DNA from: Microbacteriaceae bacterium VKM Ac-2855
GTDB lineage: Bacteria; Actinomycetota; Actinomycetes; Actinomycetales; Microbacteriaceae
Length of the DNA: 64,000 nt
Direction: 5' to 3'
Assembly (NCBI GenBank): GCA_013204985.1
Contig: JABMLG010000003.1
Location: forward strand, 558,001 to 622,000
Part shown: in pieces, positions 34,776-43,492 of the stretch
Position numbering within the stretch: position 1 is the stretch's first letter
Layout of the letters: every line of letters starts with the position of its first letter
Notes under the pieces: model-generated
The model's input: the letters and a program-made list of their open reading frames with translations, nothing else
Databases searched by the model: none
What the model was told of the DNA's origin: nothing
Program-made: the position numbers and the translations under genes

Positions 34776-36077
34776 GTGTCCTCAACCACCGCGTCGTCTG
34801 CCCACGCACCGTCCGCCCCCTCGACGTTCAACGAGCCCGTCTCGGTCGTCGATCCCGAGATCGCCGCCGTCCTCCAGCAGGAGCTCGACCGCCAGCGCGG
34901 CTACCTCGAGATGATCGCGAGTGAGAACTTCGTCCCGCGCTCCGTGCTCGAGTCGCAGGGTTCCGTGCTCACGAACAAGTACGCCGAGGGGTACCCCGGC
35001 CGCCGCTACTACGGCGGCTGCGAGTTCGTCGACGTCGCGGAGCAGCTGGCGATCGATCGCGCCAAGGCACTCTTCGGCGCCGAGTTCGCGAACGTCCAGC
35101 CCCACTCCGGCGCTACGGCCAACGCCGCGGCGCTCGCCGCGTTGGTTCAGCCGGGCGACACCATCCTCGGTCTCGAGCTGGCGCACGGCGGCCACCTCAC
35201 CCACGGCATGAAGCTGAACTTCTCGGGCAAGCTCTACAACGCCACCGCGTACGGTGTCGACCCGCAGACCTTCCGCATCGACATGGACGTGGTCCGTGAG
35301 AAGGCCCTCGAGGTGCGCCCCCAGGTGCTCATCGCCGGTTGGTCGGCCTACCCGCGCCACCTCGACTTCGAAGCGTTCCGCGCCATCGCCGACGAGGTCG
35401 GCGCCAAGCTCTGGGTCGACATGGCGCACTTCGCCGGGCTCGTCGCCGCAGGCCTGCACCCGTCGCCGGTGCCGTACGCCGACGTCGTCACTACGACGGT
35501 GCACAAGACGCTCGCCGGTCCGCGTTCGGGCCTCATCCTGGCCAAGCAGGAGTACGCCAAGAAGCTCAACTCGGCCGTGTTCCCGGGCCAGCAGGGCGGC
35601 CCGCTGATGCACGTGATCGCCGCGAAGGCGACGGCGCTGAAGCTGGCCGGTGAGCCGGAGTTCGCCGACCGCCAGGCGCGCACCATCCGCGGCGCTCAGA
35701 TCCTCGCCGAGCGTCTCACTGCCGCGGATGCGAAGGCGGAGGGCATCGACGTGCTCACCGGCGGCACCGACGTGCACCTGGTACTGGCCGACCTGCGCCA
35801 CTCGCCCCTGGATGGCCAGCAGGCGGAAGACCGCCTGCACGAGGTGGGCATCACGGTGAACCGCAACTCCGTTCCGTTCGACCCGCGCCCGCCGATGGTC
35901 ACCTCCGGCCTGCGTATCGGCACCCCCGCCCTGGCGACCCGCGGTTTCGGCGACACGGAGTTCACCGAGGTCGCCGACGTCATCGCCGAAGCGCTCAAGC
36001 CCGCCGCCGACCTCGAGAAGCTGCGCGCCCGCGTCGCCCGTCTCACGGACGACTTCCCGCTCTACCCGGGTCTGTAA
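34776..36077 (+). CDS. glyA: Serine hydroxymethyltransferase
   Basis: PLP enzyme converting serine and THF to glycine and 5,10-methylene-THF. 433 residues. [36 protein letters not shown] is the family N-terminal block (positions about 45-80); the PLP lysine is in [14 protein letters not shown]. The GTG at 34776 has AAGGAG 5 nt upstream; a frame extending to 34719 would enter the riboswitch tail. The riboswitch places it under ZTP control together with folD. Confidence 0.97.
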   Translation: MSSTTASSAHAPSAPSTFNEPVSVVDPEIAAVLQQELDRQRGYLEMIASENFVPRSVLESQGSVLTNKYAEGYPGRRYYGGCEFVDVAEQLAIDRAKALFGAEFANVQPHSGATANAAALAALVQPGDTILGLELAHGGHLTHGMKLNFSGKLYNATAYGVDPQTFRIDMDVVREKALEVRPQVLIAGWSAYPRHLDFEAFRAIADEVGAKLWVDMAHFAGLVAAGLHPSPVPYADVVTTTVHKTLAGPRSGLILAKQEYAKKLNSAVFPGQQGGPLMHVIAAKATALKLAGEPEFADRQARTIRGAQILAERLTAADAKAEGIDVLTGGTDVHLVLADLRHSPLDGQQAEDRLHEVGITVNRNSVPFDPRPPMVTSGLRIGTPALATRGFGDTEFTEVADVIAEALKPAADLEKLRARVARLTDDFPLYPGL

Positions 36078-36090
36078 CCACATCGTCCCT

Positions 36091-36160
36091 GCGAGGGACC
36101 GCCCTCGGTTCGGGGCCCCGCCGAGAGCGGGTCCCTCGAACCGACGTGGGGTCCCTCGCC
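36091..36160 (+). repeat. GAGGGACCC inverted repeat in the glyA-folD gap
   Basis: GAGGGACC at 36093-36100 can pair with GGTCCCTC at 36130-36137 (with an inner CCTCGG/CCGAG extension) or with the second copy at 36149-36156, giving mutually exclusive hairpins. Third member of the family seen after purH and after the ABC exporter. It may attenuate transcription into folD. Confidence 0.55.
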
Positions 36161-36193
36161 GGGCTTCCACGCTTGATGACTGAGGAGTGCGGC

Positions 36194-37075
36194 ATGACGG
36201 CACAGGTATTGGACGGCGTCGCGACCGCGGCGGCCGTGAAGAGCGAGATCGCGGAGCGGGTCGCTGTTCTTAAGGCACAGGGCATCGTGCCTGGTCTCGG
36301 CACGCTCCTGGTGGGCGATGACCCGGCCTCGCGTTCGTACGTCGCCGGCAAGCACCGCGACTGCGCCGAAGTCGGCATCGAGTCGATCCGCGTCGATCTG
36401 CCGGCGGATGCATCCGCGGCCGACATCGAGGCGGCGATCCGCGAGCTGAACGCGTCGGATGCCGTCACCGGATACATCATCCAGTTGCCGCTGCCGGACG
36501 GCATCGACGAGAATGCCATGCTCGAGTTGATGGATCCGGACAAGGATGCCGACGGACTGCACCCGACGAACCTCGGTCGTCTGGTGCTCGGAGTCGAGGG
36601 CGAATTGGCCTCCCCGCTGCCGTGCACGCCCAACGGCATCCTCGACATGCTGAACCGGCACGACATCCCCACCTCGGGCAAGCACGTCGTCGTCGTCGGC
36701 CGCGGACTCACGGTCGGCCGCCCGCTCGGGCTGATCTTCACGCGCAAGGGCATCGACGCCACCGTCACGCTCACGCACTCGCGGACGCAGAATCTCGCGG
36801 ATGAGGTGCGCCGCGCCGACATCGTCGTCGCGGCCGTCGGCGTCCCGGGTCTGATCAAGGCCGACTGGATCAAGCCCGGTGCTGCTGTGCTCGATGTGGG
36901 CATCACCCGGGTCGAGAATCCCGAGACCGGCAAGGCGAAGCTGACCGGCGATGTCGATCCCGGAGTGCGCGAGATCGCGGGCTGGCTCTCGCCCGTACCC
37001 GGCGGTGTCGGCCCGATGACTCGCGCCATGCTCATCCACAACGTGGTCACGGCCGCCGAGCGCGCTCTGGGTTGA
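36194..37075 (+). CDS. folD: Bifunctional methylene-THF dehydrogenase / methenyl-THF cyclohydrolase
   Basis: Converts 5,10-methylene-THF, the glyA product, to 10-formyl-THF, the formyl donor of PurN and PurH. 293 residues. Visible are [16 protein letters not shown] with the catalytic Lys, [36 protein letters not shown] and the NADP-binding [15 protein letters not shown], ending [17 protein letters not shown] 36194 has GAGGAG 7 nt upstream. It lies 116 nt after glyA with a hairpin repeat between. Confidence 0.96.
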   Translation: MTAQVLDGVATAAAVKSEIAERVAVLKAQGIVPGLGTLLVGDDPASRSYVAGKHRDCAEVGIESIRVDLPADASAADIEAAIRELNASDAVTGYIIQLPLPDGIDENAMLELMDPDKDADGLHPTNLGRLVLGVEGELASPLPCTPNGILDMLNRHDIPTSGKHVVVVGRGLTVGRPLGLIFTRKGIDATVTLTHSRTQNLADEVRRADIVVAAVGVPGLIKADWIKPGAAVLDVGITRVENPETGKAKLTGDVDPGVREIAGWLSPVPGGVGPMTRAMLIHNVVTAAERALG

Positions 37076-37113
37076 ACTCGGACCGCGCTGTCGCAGTGGA
37101 TTCGGCAGCGCGG

Positions 37114-37974
37114 TCAGCGCGTGAAGTGCACCGACTCACCCGGCGTCAGGTGGGCGAGCGCGTCCAGCGATCTCGACGCCACCACGGCGAGCACCGGGTA
37201 GCCGCCGGTCGCCGGATGATCGGGCCCGAAGATCACGGGCTCGCCCGACGGCGGCACCTGGATCGCTCCCGCGATCATCCCCTCGCTCGCGAGTTCACCC
37301 GTCCCGGCACGCCGCAACGGTTCGCCCATCAGCCGGATACCGCGGCGATCGGCCTGCGGCGACACCGTCCACGTCGTGTCGAGCAACCGCTGCCATGCGT
37401 CGGGCGCGAACCAGTCGAGCCGAGGGCCGCGTCGAACCGCGAGCGCGGTCGTTTCGCCGGGCGCCGGCCCGGGCGGGTCGAGCGGCATCCAATCGATGAC
37501 CGGCACCGGGGTCGACGCGATCCCGCTCGGAAGCACATCCCCGGCGCGCAGGCGCGGAGGTCCGAGCCCGGAGAGCGTGTCGGTCGAGCGCGAGCCGAGT
37601 TCGGTGGGTGCATCGATCCCGCCTCGGACGGCGAGGTAGCGGCGGAGTCCGCGCTCGACCGACCCGAACGCGAGCACGGATCCGACGGGTGCCCAGCGGG
37701 GGAGCGCCCAGTCGACGAGTCGTCCATCGAGCAGAGCGACCCCGCGCGCTCCGGTGATGGCGAACCAGGCGCCGCTCTGGAAGTGCACCTCGAGTCCGGC
37801 ACCGAGAATCTCCAACCCGGCGGCGTCCTGCGGATTCCCGACCAGGCGATTCCCCGTGGTGAAGGAGCTGCGATCCATCGCTCCCGACCGTCCGACGCCG
37901 ACGGCGCCGAATCCAGGTCGGCCGAGATCCTCGATCAGGGTCATCGCTCCCGGTACGAGGATGCGCAGGCTCAT
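37114..37974 (-). CDS. pxpC: 5-oxoprolinase subunit C (biotin-dependent carboxyltransferase-like, KipA)
   Basis: 286 residues. Begins SLRILVPGAMTLIEDLGRPGF, the conserved KipA/PxpC start, and contains GVGRSGAMDRSSFTTGNRLVGN and GEPVIFGPDHPATGGYPVLA. With PxpA and PxpB it forms the prokaryotic ATP-dependent 5-oxoproline (pyroglutamate) hydrolase. ATG 37974 overlaps the pxpB stop (ATGA). Last gene of pxpABC. Confidence 0.93.
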   Translation of the reverse strand: MSLRILVPGAMTLIEDLGRPGFGAVGVGRSGAMDRSSFTTGNRLVGNPQDAAGLEILGAGLEVHFQSGAWFAITGARGVALLDGRLVDWALPRWAPVGSVLAFGSVERGLRRYLAVRGGIDAPTELGSRSTDTLSGLGPPRLRAGDVLPSGIASTPVPVIDWMPLDPPGPAPGETTALAVRRGPRLDWFAPDAWQRLLDTTWTVSPQADRRGIRLMGEPLRRAGTGELASEGMIAGAIQVPPSGEPVIFGPDHPATGGYPVLAVVASRSLDALAHLTPGESVHFTR

Positions 37975-38618
37975 CCGCGCGCCTCGAAGCGGACGATCGC
38001 GCCCGGCTGCAGCAGCGCGGGCGGTTGCCGCGCACTGTCCCAGAGCGGCGCATCCGTGCGCCCGATCAGCTGCCAGCCGCCGGGGGAGACGCGGGGGTAG
38101 ATCCCCGAGTAGCGTCCGGCAACCGCGACCGACCCGGCGGGAACTGCGGTACGCGGAACCTCCAGGCGCGGGATCTCGGGCCACCGTTCGGTGGGCGACA
38201 GGTACGCGAAGCCGGGCGCGAAGCCGCCGAAGGCGACGACCCAGTCCTGGCCGGTGTGCTGCGCCACGAGCTCGGCCGATGTGAGATCGAGGGCGCCGGC
38301 GAGGTGATCGAGGTCGGCTCCGTCGTAGTCCACCACGATGCGGTGCTCGGCGCCCGCAGCCTGCGGCGTGGCCGTAGCGTTCGCCGCACTCGCCACGATC
38401 CAGCGGCGGGCGGCCTCCATCGTCAGGATGCGCGGCTCCAGCTGAACCAGAACGGTGCGCGCGGCAGGCACGAGGTCGAGCACTCCCGGCGGGCGGGCGG
38501 CATCGAGCGCGCGGTACAGCGCGATCGCCTCGGCTCCGTCGCGGACTTCGGCGAGAACGGCGCGGTCTCCGAACGGCAGCAGCCGCGGATGCAGAGGTGT
38601 CGAGCCTGCTTCGTTCAT
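37971..38618 (-). CDS. pxpB: 5-oxoprolinase subunit B (KipI-like)
   Basis: 215 residues of the AHS1/KipI family: LLPFGDRAVLAEV at the N-terminus, VVDYDGADLDHLA, FGGFAPGFAYLSPTERWPEI, AVPAGSVAVAGRYSGIYPRVSPGGWQLIGRT. Partner of PxpC in pyroglutamate cleavage. ATG 38618 is taken because the GDRAV block normally begins about 15-20 residues in; a longer frame to 38897 is arginine-rich and runs inside pxpA. Gap to pxpA is 40 nt. Confidence 0.92.
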   Translation of the reverse strand: MNEAGSTPLHPRLLPFGDRAVLAEVRDGAEAIALYRALDAARPPGVLDLVPAARTVLVQLEPRILTMEAARRWIVASAANATATPQAAGAEHRIVVDYDGADLDHLAGALDLTSAELVAQHTGQDWVVAFGGFAPGFAYLSPTERWPEIPRLEVPRTAVPAGSVAVAGRYSGIYPRVSPGGWQLIGRTDAPLWDSARQPPALLQPGAIVRFEARG

Positions 38619-38658
38619 TCGACGCCGCTGTTTCGGCCGGTACACACGCGGGCGGCGT

Positions 38659-39420
38659 TCACGCGAGCGGTGCGAGTGTGATCCCCGCCGCGCGGAGGGC
38701 GTCGCGGACCTCGAGCGCCATCCGGACAGCGCCCGGGGTGTCGCCGTGGAAGCACAACGAATCGACGGTGATCTCGATCGTCTCACCGGTGAGCGCCACT
38801 GTGGTGCCGTGCCGCACCATGGCCACGGCACGAGCCGCGATGCCGTCGCCCTCGCTGAGCACGGAGCCGTGCACGGAGCGCGGTACGAGCGTGCCACCGG
38901 CGGTGTAGGCGCGGTCGACGAAGGCCTCGTGGCGGATGCGGAGACCGCGACGCTCGGACGCTTCGTGGATCGCCGAACCCGTCAGGCCGAGGACGGCGAG
39001 CGTCGAGTCCACGTCGGCGACCGCCGAGGCGACGGCCTCAGCCTGCTCCACGTCGCGCACGATGCGGTTGTACAGCGCGCCGTGGGGTTTCACGTACTGC
39101 ACACGGGTGCCGGCCGCTCGCGCGGCGGCGCTGATCGCTCCGAGCTGGTAGACGACGTCCGCGTACAGCTCGTCCGGCGTGACGGGGATGTCGCGTCGGC
39201 CGAAGCCGATCAGGTCGCGGTACGACACGTGGGCGCCGATCGCGACCGCGCGTTCTGCCGCCGCGCGGCAGGTCGCGAGCATGATCGACGGATCGCCGGC
39301 GTGAAAACCGCAGGCGATATTGGCGCTGGTGACGACATCGAGCATCGCGGTGTCGTCGCCCGACGACCAGGCCCCGAATCCCTCGCCCAGATCGGCGTTC
39401 AGGTCTATTCGACGGCTCAT
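38659..39420 (-). CDS. pxpA: 5-oxoprolinase subunit A (LamB/YcsF family)
   Basis: 253 residues. Starts RRIDLNADLGEGFG with the family metal/substrate residues. ANIACGFHAGDP, GAHVSYRDLIGFGRRD and YVKPHGALYN follow. First gene of a compact pxpABC operon; no transporter is attached. A TAGGCT element exactly 6 nt upstream of ATG 39420 predicts a leaderless mRNA. Divergent from the YbaK-like gene. Confidence 0.95.
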   Translation of the reverse strand: MSRRIDLNADLGEGFGAWSSGDDTAMLDVVTSANIACGFHAGDPSIMLATCRAAAERAVAIGAHVSYRDLIGFGRRDIPVTPDELYADVVYQLGAISAAARAAGTRVQYVKPHGALYNRIVRDVEQAEAVASAVADVDSTLAVLGLTGSAIHEASERRGLRIRHEAFVDRAYTAGGTLVPRSVHGSVLSEGDGIAARAVAMVRHGTTVALTGETIEITVDSLCFHGDTPGAVRMALEVRDALRAAGITLAPLA

Positions 39421-39426
39421 GCTCCG

Positions 39427-39432
39427 AGCCTA
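39427..39432 (-). promoter_or_regulatory. -10 element for leaderless pxpABC
   Basis: TAGGCT on the minus strand is separated by 6 nt from ATG 39420. Confidence 0.65.
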
Positions 39433-39494
39433 CGGTCCACCGCTGCCACGATGCATCCGCCGGGTCTCGCGCCGATCGGTCACGCTCGGATTGG

Positions 39495-39500
39495 TACCGT
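39495..39500 (+). promoter_or_regulatory. -10 element for the leaderless YbaK-like gene
   Basis: TACCGT is separated by 6 nt from ATG 39507. Back to back with the pxpA promoter, the two starts being only 86 bp apart. Confidence 0.6.
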
Positions 39501-39506
39501 GATCGC

Positions 39507-39989
39507 ATGGTGAATCGCGATCATCCCGCCGTCGACCGTGTCAGCCGCGCGCTCGCTGAGCAGGGGGTGTCGGCCGAGGTGCGCTGGCTCGACGGCGCAG
39601 CGACGACAGCGACGCAGGCCGCTGCTGCGCTCGGCATCGAGCCGGGCCAGATCGCGAACTCTCTGGTGTTCCTGCTCGACGGAGCGCCGCTGCTGGTGTT
39701 GACCAGCGGATCGCACCGGGTCGACACCGCCTGGTTGGGCGAGCGCCTCGCCGGCACGATCTCGCGAGCCTCCGCATCCGTCGTGAAGGAGGCCACCGGC
39801 CAGGTGATCGGAGGCGTTGCACCGCTCGGTCACCCCAGCCCGATCCGGACACTGGTGGATGAGGCGCTCGCTCGCTATGACGTCGTGTGGGCCGCAGCCG
39901 GCCACGCGCACACCGTGTTCGCGATCGGTTACGACGACCTGGTGCGCGTCACCGGCGGCGAGCCGGCGCGAGTGACCCCCGAGGATTGA
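39507..39989 (+). CDS. YbaK/EbsC-type aminoacyl-tRNA deacylase
   Basis: 160-residue stand-alone editing domain related to YbaK/ProX, which clear mischarged Cys- or Ala-tRNA(Pro). Markers are IEPGQIANSLVFLLDGAPLLVLTSG, then KEATGQVIGGVAPLGHPSPI carrying the conserved Lys and GGVAPLGH loop. N-terminal HPAVDRVSRALAEQG is the usual lead-in. It converges with galK, the stops being 1 bp apart. The exact tRNA substrate is not resolvable. Confidence 0.88.
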   Translation: MVNRDHPAVDRVSRALAEQGVSAEVRWLDGAATTATQAAAALGIEPGQIANSLVFLLDGAPLLVLTSGSHRVDTAWLGERLAGTISRASASVVKEATGQVIGGVAPLGHPSPIRTLVDEALARYDVVWAAAGHAHTVFAIGYDDLVRVTGGEPARVTPED

Positions 39990-39990
39990 C

Positions 39991-41163
39991 TCAGGCTCGG
40001 CCGGCTCCATCGGCAGCGGTCACGAGGAACAGCTCCGGAGTCGTGAAGCCGGCATCGGCGAACGCCGCGAGTACCGCGGTGCGCACCTCGCCCTCGCGTT
40101 CGACCGGGGTCAGAGCGATCGCCGCGCCGCCGAATCCGCCTCCGGTCATTCGGGCACCGATCGCCCCGGCGCCGCGTGCTGCGACCACGGCCGTGTCGAG
40201 CTCGGGCACCGAGATCTCGAAGTCGTCGCGCAGCGAGAGGTGACCGGCGTCGAGGATCGGACCGATCGCGGCCGGACCGTGCTCGCGGAGGGTGCGTACC
40301 GTGTCGAGCACACGCGCGTTCTCGGTGATCACATGCTTCACACGCCGGTAGGTCACGTCGTCGAGCAGCTCGGCTGCGCGCGGCAGATCGTCGACCGAGA
40401 GGTCGCGCAGAGACCCGACCCCCAGTGCCTCCGCCCCCGCCTCGCAGGAGGCCCGGCGGTCTGCGTAACCACCCGTCGCGTGCGCATGCGAGACCTTGGT
40501 GTCGATGATCAACAGCACCAACCCGGCCTCCTCGAAGCCGAGTGGGATCACTTCCGTGTCGAGGCTGCGGCAGTCGAGGAAGACGGCCTCGTCGCGCTGC
40601 CCGAAGAGGGAAGCGCACTCGTCCATGATCCCGGTCGGGGCACCGACGGCCGTATTCTCGGCGCGCTGCCCCACCCGAGCGAGCGTCGCCCGGTCGAGAC
40701 CGAGGTTCCAGAGCTCGTCGATCGCGACGGCGACGGCGCACAGCAGCGCTGCCGAGCTCGAGAGGCCGGCCCCCACCGGCACGTCGGAGTCGATATAGAT
40801 ATCGAAGCCCTGGCGCTCGGCGAGGTCGGCGCCGTACTCGCCGAGCGCCCACAGCACGCCGAGCGGATACGCGGCCCAGCCCTCGAAGCGACCTTCTGCC
40901 ACCTCGTCGAGCGAGACCTCGGCTGACTCCGTCGAGAACGCGGAGGCGATTCGTACCGTTCGGTCGGCACGCGCGGCGACCGCGACGGCCGTGGCCCGAT
41001 CGATCGCGAAGGGGAAGACGAAGCCGTCGTTGTAATCGGTGTGTTCGCCGATCAGGTTCACCCGCCCAGGGGCGGCCCAGACGCCGTCCGGCGCGCTGTC
41101 GTAGCGCTTCTCGAAATCGCTCGTCGCGCGCTGCGCGAGGCTCTGCAGGGTGCCGGCGGTCAT
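39991..41163 (-). CDS. galK: Galactokinase
   Basis: GHMP kinase phosphorylating galactose at C1 in the Leloir pathway. 390 residues. The galactokinase signature GRVNLIGEHTDYNDGFVFP lies near residue 33, the GHMP ATP motif is PVGAGLSSSAALLCA, and GARMTGGGFGGAAIAL is near the C-terminus. ATG 41163 overlaps the galT stop by 4 nt; a longer frame to 41910 is antisense-like noise within galT. Cotranscribed with galT, probably under the DeoR-type regulator. Confidence 0.96.
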   Translation of the reverse strand: MTAGTLQSLAQRATSDFEKRYDSAPDGVWAAPGRVNLIGEHTDYNDGFVFPFAIDRATAVAVAARADRTVRIASAFSTESAEVSLDEVAEGRFEGWAAYPLGVLWALGEYGADLAERQGFDIYIDSDVPVGAGLSSSAALLCAVAVAIDELWNLGLDRATLARVGQRAENTAVGAPTGIMDECASLFGQRDEAVFLDCRSLDTEVIPLGFEEAGLVLLIIDTKVSHAHATGGYADRRASCEAGAEALGVGSLRDLSVDDLPRAAELLDDVTYRRVKHVITENARVLDTVRTLREHGPAAIGPILDAGHLSLRDDFEISVPELDTAVVAARGAGAIGARMTGGGFGGAAIALTPVEREGEVRTAVLAAFADAGFTTPELFLVTAADGAGRA

Positions 41164-42332
41164 CGGCCGTCCTCCTCGGTGTTGTCGGGTGCGGATGCGG
41201 TCGTGGCGTCGGCGCGGGCGATCGCCGCGCGCAGGGCCTCCGCCGCTACTTCGGGCAGGACGTCGCCGATGAAGGCGCCCATCGCCGCCTCGCTGCCCGC
41301 GAGGTACTTCAGCTTGGTCGCGGCGCGGCGCGGCGAGGTGATCTGCAGCATGAGGCGGACATCGTCGCGGTGCTCGTGCACCGGCGCCTGGTGCCAGGCC
41401 GCGATGTACGGCGTCGGGCTGTCGTAGAGGGCATCGATTCCGCGCAGCACGCGCTGGTAGAGCGCACCCAGCTCGTCGCGCTCCTCGGGGGTCGTTCCGG
41501 CGAGATCGGCGATGTGGCGATGCGGCAGCACGTGCACCTCCAGCGGCCAGCGAGCAGCGAACGGCACGAAGGCGCTCCAGTACTCGCCGCGCACCAGCAT
41601 CCGCTCGCCGGCCTGTTCGAAGGCGAGGACGTCGGCGAAGAAGCTCGGTCCGTAGGCCTCGACGGAGGCGAGCAGCCTCGTCGTGCGCGGGGTGATGTAC
41701 GGGTAGGAGTAGATCTGGCCGTGCGGGTGGTGCAGCGTCACGCCGATCGCCTCGCCGCGGTTCTCGAACGGGAACACCTGACGCACGCCCGGCAATGCCG
41801 ACAGCGCCGCGACCCGATCGGCCCACGCCTCGATCACGGTGCGGGCTCGTGACGCGCTGAGGGTGGCGAACGAACCCTCGTGCTCGGGACTGAAGCAGAC
41901 GACCTCGCACCGGCCGACGCTGGTGCGCTCACGACCGAGGCCGATCTCGCGCAGATCGGCGGCAGAACGGGGCGCATCGTCGTCCTCGAGCAGTGGGCCG
42001 AACGAGGGGGAGCGGTTCTCGAACACGGCGACGTCGTAGTTCGCCGGCACTTCGGACGGGTTCGTCGGCGAGGCCGGAGCGAGCGGATCCAGCTCCGCAG
42101 GCGGCAAGAAGACGCGGTTCTGGCGTGCGGACGCGATCGAGACCCATTCGCCGGTGAGCACGTCCTGGCGCATCCGCGCCGTGCTCGGGCGCGGGTCGAG
42201 GACCCGGGCGTCGGCCGCCCGTTCCGGCGGCAGCGCGGTGTCGGCGTCGTCGAAGTAGAGGAGTTCGCGGCCGTCGGCCAGCACGTGCGGCCGTTTGACG
42301 ATGCCGCCGGTGAGTGTGATCGCTGCATTCAT
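41160..42332 (-). CDS. galT: Galactose-1-phosphate uridylyltransferase
   Basis: 390 residues. Transfers UMP between UDP-glucose and galactose-1-P. ENRSPSFGP, GRCEVVCFSPEHEGSFATL and the active-site nucleophile HPHGQIYSYPYITP (His-Pro-His) are present; PLEVHVLPHRHIADL supplies the second histidine cluster. First gene of galTK. A TAGTCT element lies 9 nt upstream of ATG 42332. An upstream palindrome probably binds the divergent DeoR regulator. Confidence 0.95.
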   Translation of the reverse strand: MNAAITLTGGIVKRPHVLADGRELLYFDDADTALPPERAADARVLDPRPSTARMRQDVLTGEWVSIASARQNRVFLPPAELDPLAPASPTNPSEVPANYDVAVFENRSPSFGPLLEDDDAPRSAADLREIGLGRERTSVGRCEVVCFSPEHEGSFATLSASRARTVIEAWADRVAALSALPGVRQVFPFENRGEAIGVTLHHPHGQIYSYPYITPRTTRLLASVEAYGPSFFADVLAFEQAGERMLVRGEYWSAFVPFAARWPLEVHVLPHRHIADLAGTTPEERDELGALYQRVLRGIDALYDSPTPYIAAWHQAPVHEHRDDVRLMLQITSPRRAATKLKYLAGSEAAMGAFIGDVLPEVAAEALRAAIARADATTASAPDNTEEDGR

Positions 42333-42341
42333 GACCCGCTC

Positions 42342-42347
42342 AGACTA
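42342..42347 (-). promoter_or_regulatory. -10 element of galTK
   Basis: TAGTCT on the minus strand, 9 nt before ATG 42332, predicts a leader of about 3 nt. Confidence 0.5.
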
Positions 42348-42356
42348 CGACCTGGC

Positions 42357-42391
42357 TTGCGAAAAGGAAAGTCGAACTTTCGCTTTGGCAA
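42357..42391. promoter_or_regulatory. Candidate DeoR-type operator between galT and its regulator
   Basis: Central palindrome GAAAGT-CGA-ACTTTC (42367-42381), flanked symmetrically by TTGC (42357-42360) and GCAA (42388-42391). It covers the -35 region of the galT promoter and lies 28 nt before the regulator start, so one repressor could control both directions. Confidence 0.6.
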
Positions 42392-42418
42392 GTCGGGCCC
42401 GATGCGGGACGATGGGGC

Positions 42419-43339
42419 ATGCTCTCCGACCCGATCGCCGCGCCGTCCTCGGGGCAGCAGTCCGATCAGGTCTCTTCTGTACAGGCCTCCTCCGTCGGGC
42501 CCGTCGACTTCGGGCGGGGCGCGGCCGTCGTCTTCGAGCGGCGCGATCGCATCCGGGAGCGTGTCGAGACCGACGGCTTCGCCTCCGTCACCGAGCTCGC
42601 CGACGTGCTGGGGGTCTCGGGCGTGACCGTGCGGAGCGACCTCGATGCTCTCGCCGCTGATGGCGTGCTCCAGCGGGTTCGCGGTGGTGCGGTGCCACGG
42701 ACGCCGCGCGCGACGGAACGGTCCTTCGAGGAGGGGCTCGCGGCCGCGGCGGGCGAGAAGCGGGCGATCGCGACGACGGCCGCCGCCTCCGTGCTGCCCG
42801 GCGAAAGCGTCATCCTCGACGTCGGCACAACGACAGCCGCCATCGCCGCCGCCCTCGTGGCGCGAGAGGACCTCGTCGACGTCACCGTCATCACCAACGG
42901 TCTCTCCATCGCACTCGTCCTCGAAGCGGCCATCCCGCGCTTCACCGTGATCGTCACCGGCGGCACCCTCCGCCCGTTGCAGCACTCGCTCGTCGAGCCG
43001 TTGGCCTCCGAGATGTTCGAGCGGATCCGCGCCGATGTCGCGTTCATCGGCTGCACCGGAGTCGACGCGGGCTCCGGCGTCACCAACGTGAACCTGCCCG
43101 AGGCCGCGCTCAAACGCACGATGCTGCGTTCCGCCCGCCGCCGCGTCGCCGTCGCGGACTCCCGCAAACTCGGAATCGTCGATCTCGGCCGGGTCGCGGG
43201 CCTCGACGAATTCGACCGGCTCCTCACCGGTTCTGTCGCGGATGCAGCCGTCGTTCGCGACCTCGAGGCGGCGGGCCTCGCCGTCACGTTGTGCGCCCCT
43301 GACCCTGTCGCCGAACCCGACGAGCCCGCCTCCCTCTGA
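42419..43339 (+). CDS. DeoR/GlpR-family transcriptional regulator
   Basis: 306 residues. The DeoR helix-turn-helix is at about residues 41-95 (RRDRIRERVETDGFASVTEL, GVSGVTVRSDLDALAADGVLQRVRGGAV). The C-terminal DeoR sensor domain contains ILDVGTTTAAIAAAL, VTGGTLRP and CTGVDAGSGVTN, normally binding a sugar phosphate. A 40-residue N-terminal extension is longer than usual, but no internal ATG or GTG offers a shorter start. Position opposite galTK suggests it responds to a galactose-pathway metabolite; inference. Confidence 0.9.
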   Translation: MLSDPIAAPSSGQQSDQVSSVQASSVGPVDFGRGAAVVFERRDRIRERVETDGFASVTELADVLGVSGVTVRSDLDALAADGVLQRVRGGAVPRTPRATERSFEEGLAAAAGEKRAIATTAAASVLPGESVILDVGTTTAAIAAALVAREDLVDVTVITNGLSIALVLEAAIPRFTVIVTGGTLRPLQHSLVEPLASEMFERIRADVAFIGCTGVDAGSGVTNVNLPEAALKRTMLRSARRRVAVADSRKLGIVDLGRVAGLDEFDRLLTGSVADAAVVRDLEAAGLAVTLCAPDPVAEPDEPASL

Positions 43340-43480
43340 ACCCGTTTCTGCAGCATCGACCGCAAGACGTGACGGACGCGGCGGTTACCCGCCGGCTCTG
43401 CAGCATCGGTGCACTTCTGCGGCACCGACCGCGGCGTGCGCCTTGATGGATCACCCAGCCCGGTTCCGGTCGACACTCCG

Positions 43481-43486
43481 TAGGAT
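43481..43486 (+). promoter_or_regulatory. -10 element for the leaderless epimerase gene
   Basis: TAGGAT is separated by 6 nt from ATG 43493. Confidence 0.6.
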
Positions 43487-43492
43487 TCAGCC

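Noticed and set aside
43339-43492. Possible small gene in the deoR-epimerase gap
   Set aside because: The region holds copies of a TTCTGCAGCATCG motif and a leaderless promoter but no frame with a start signal.
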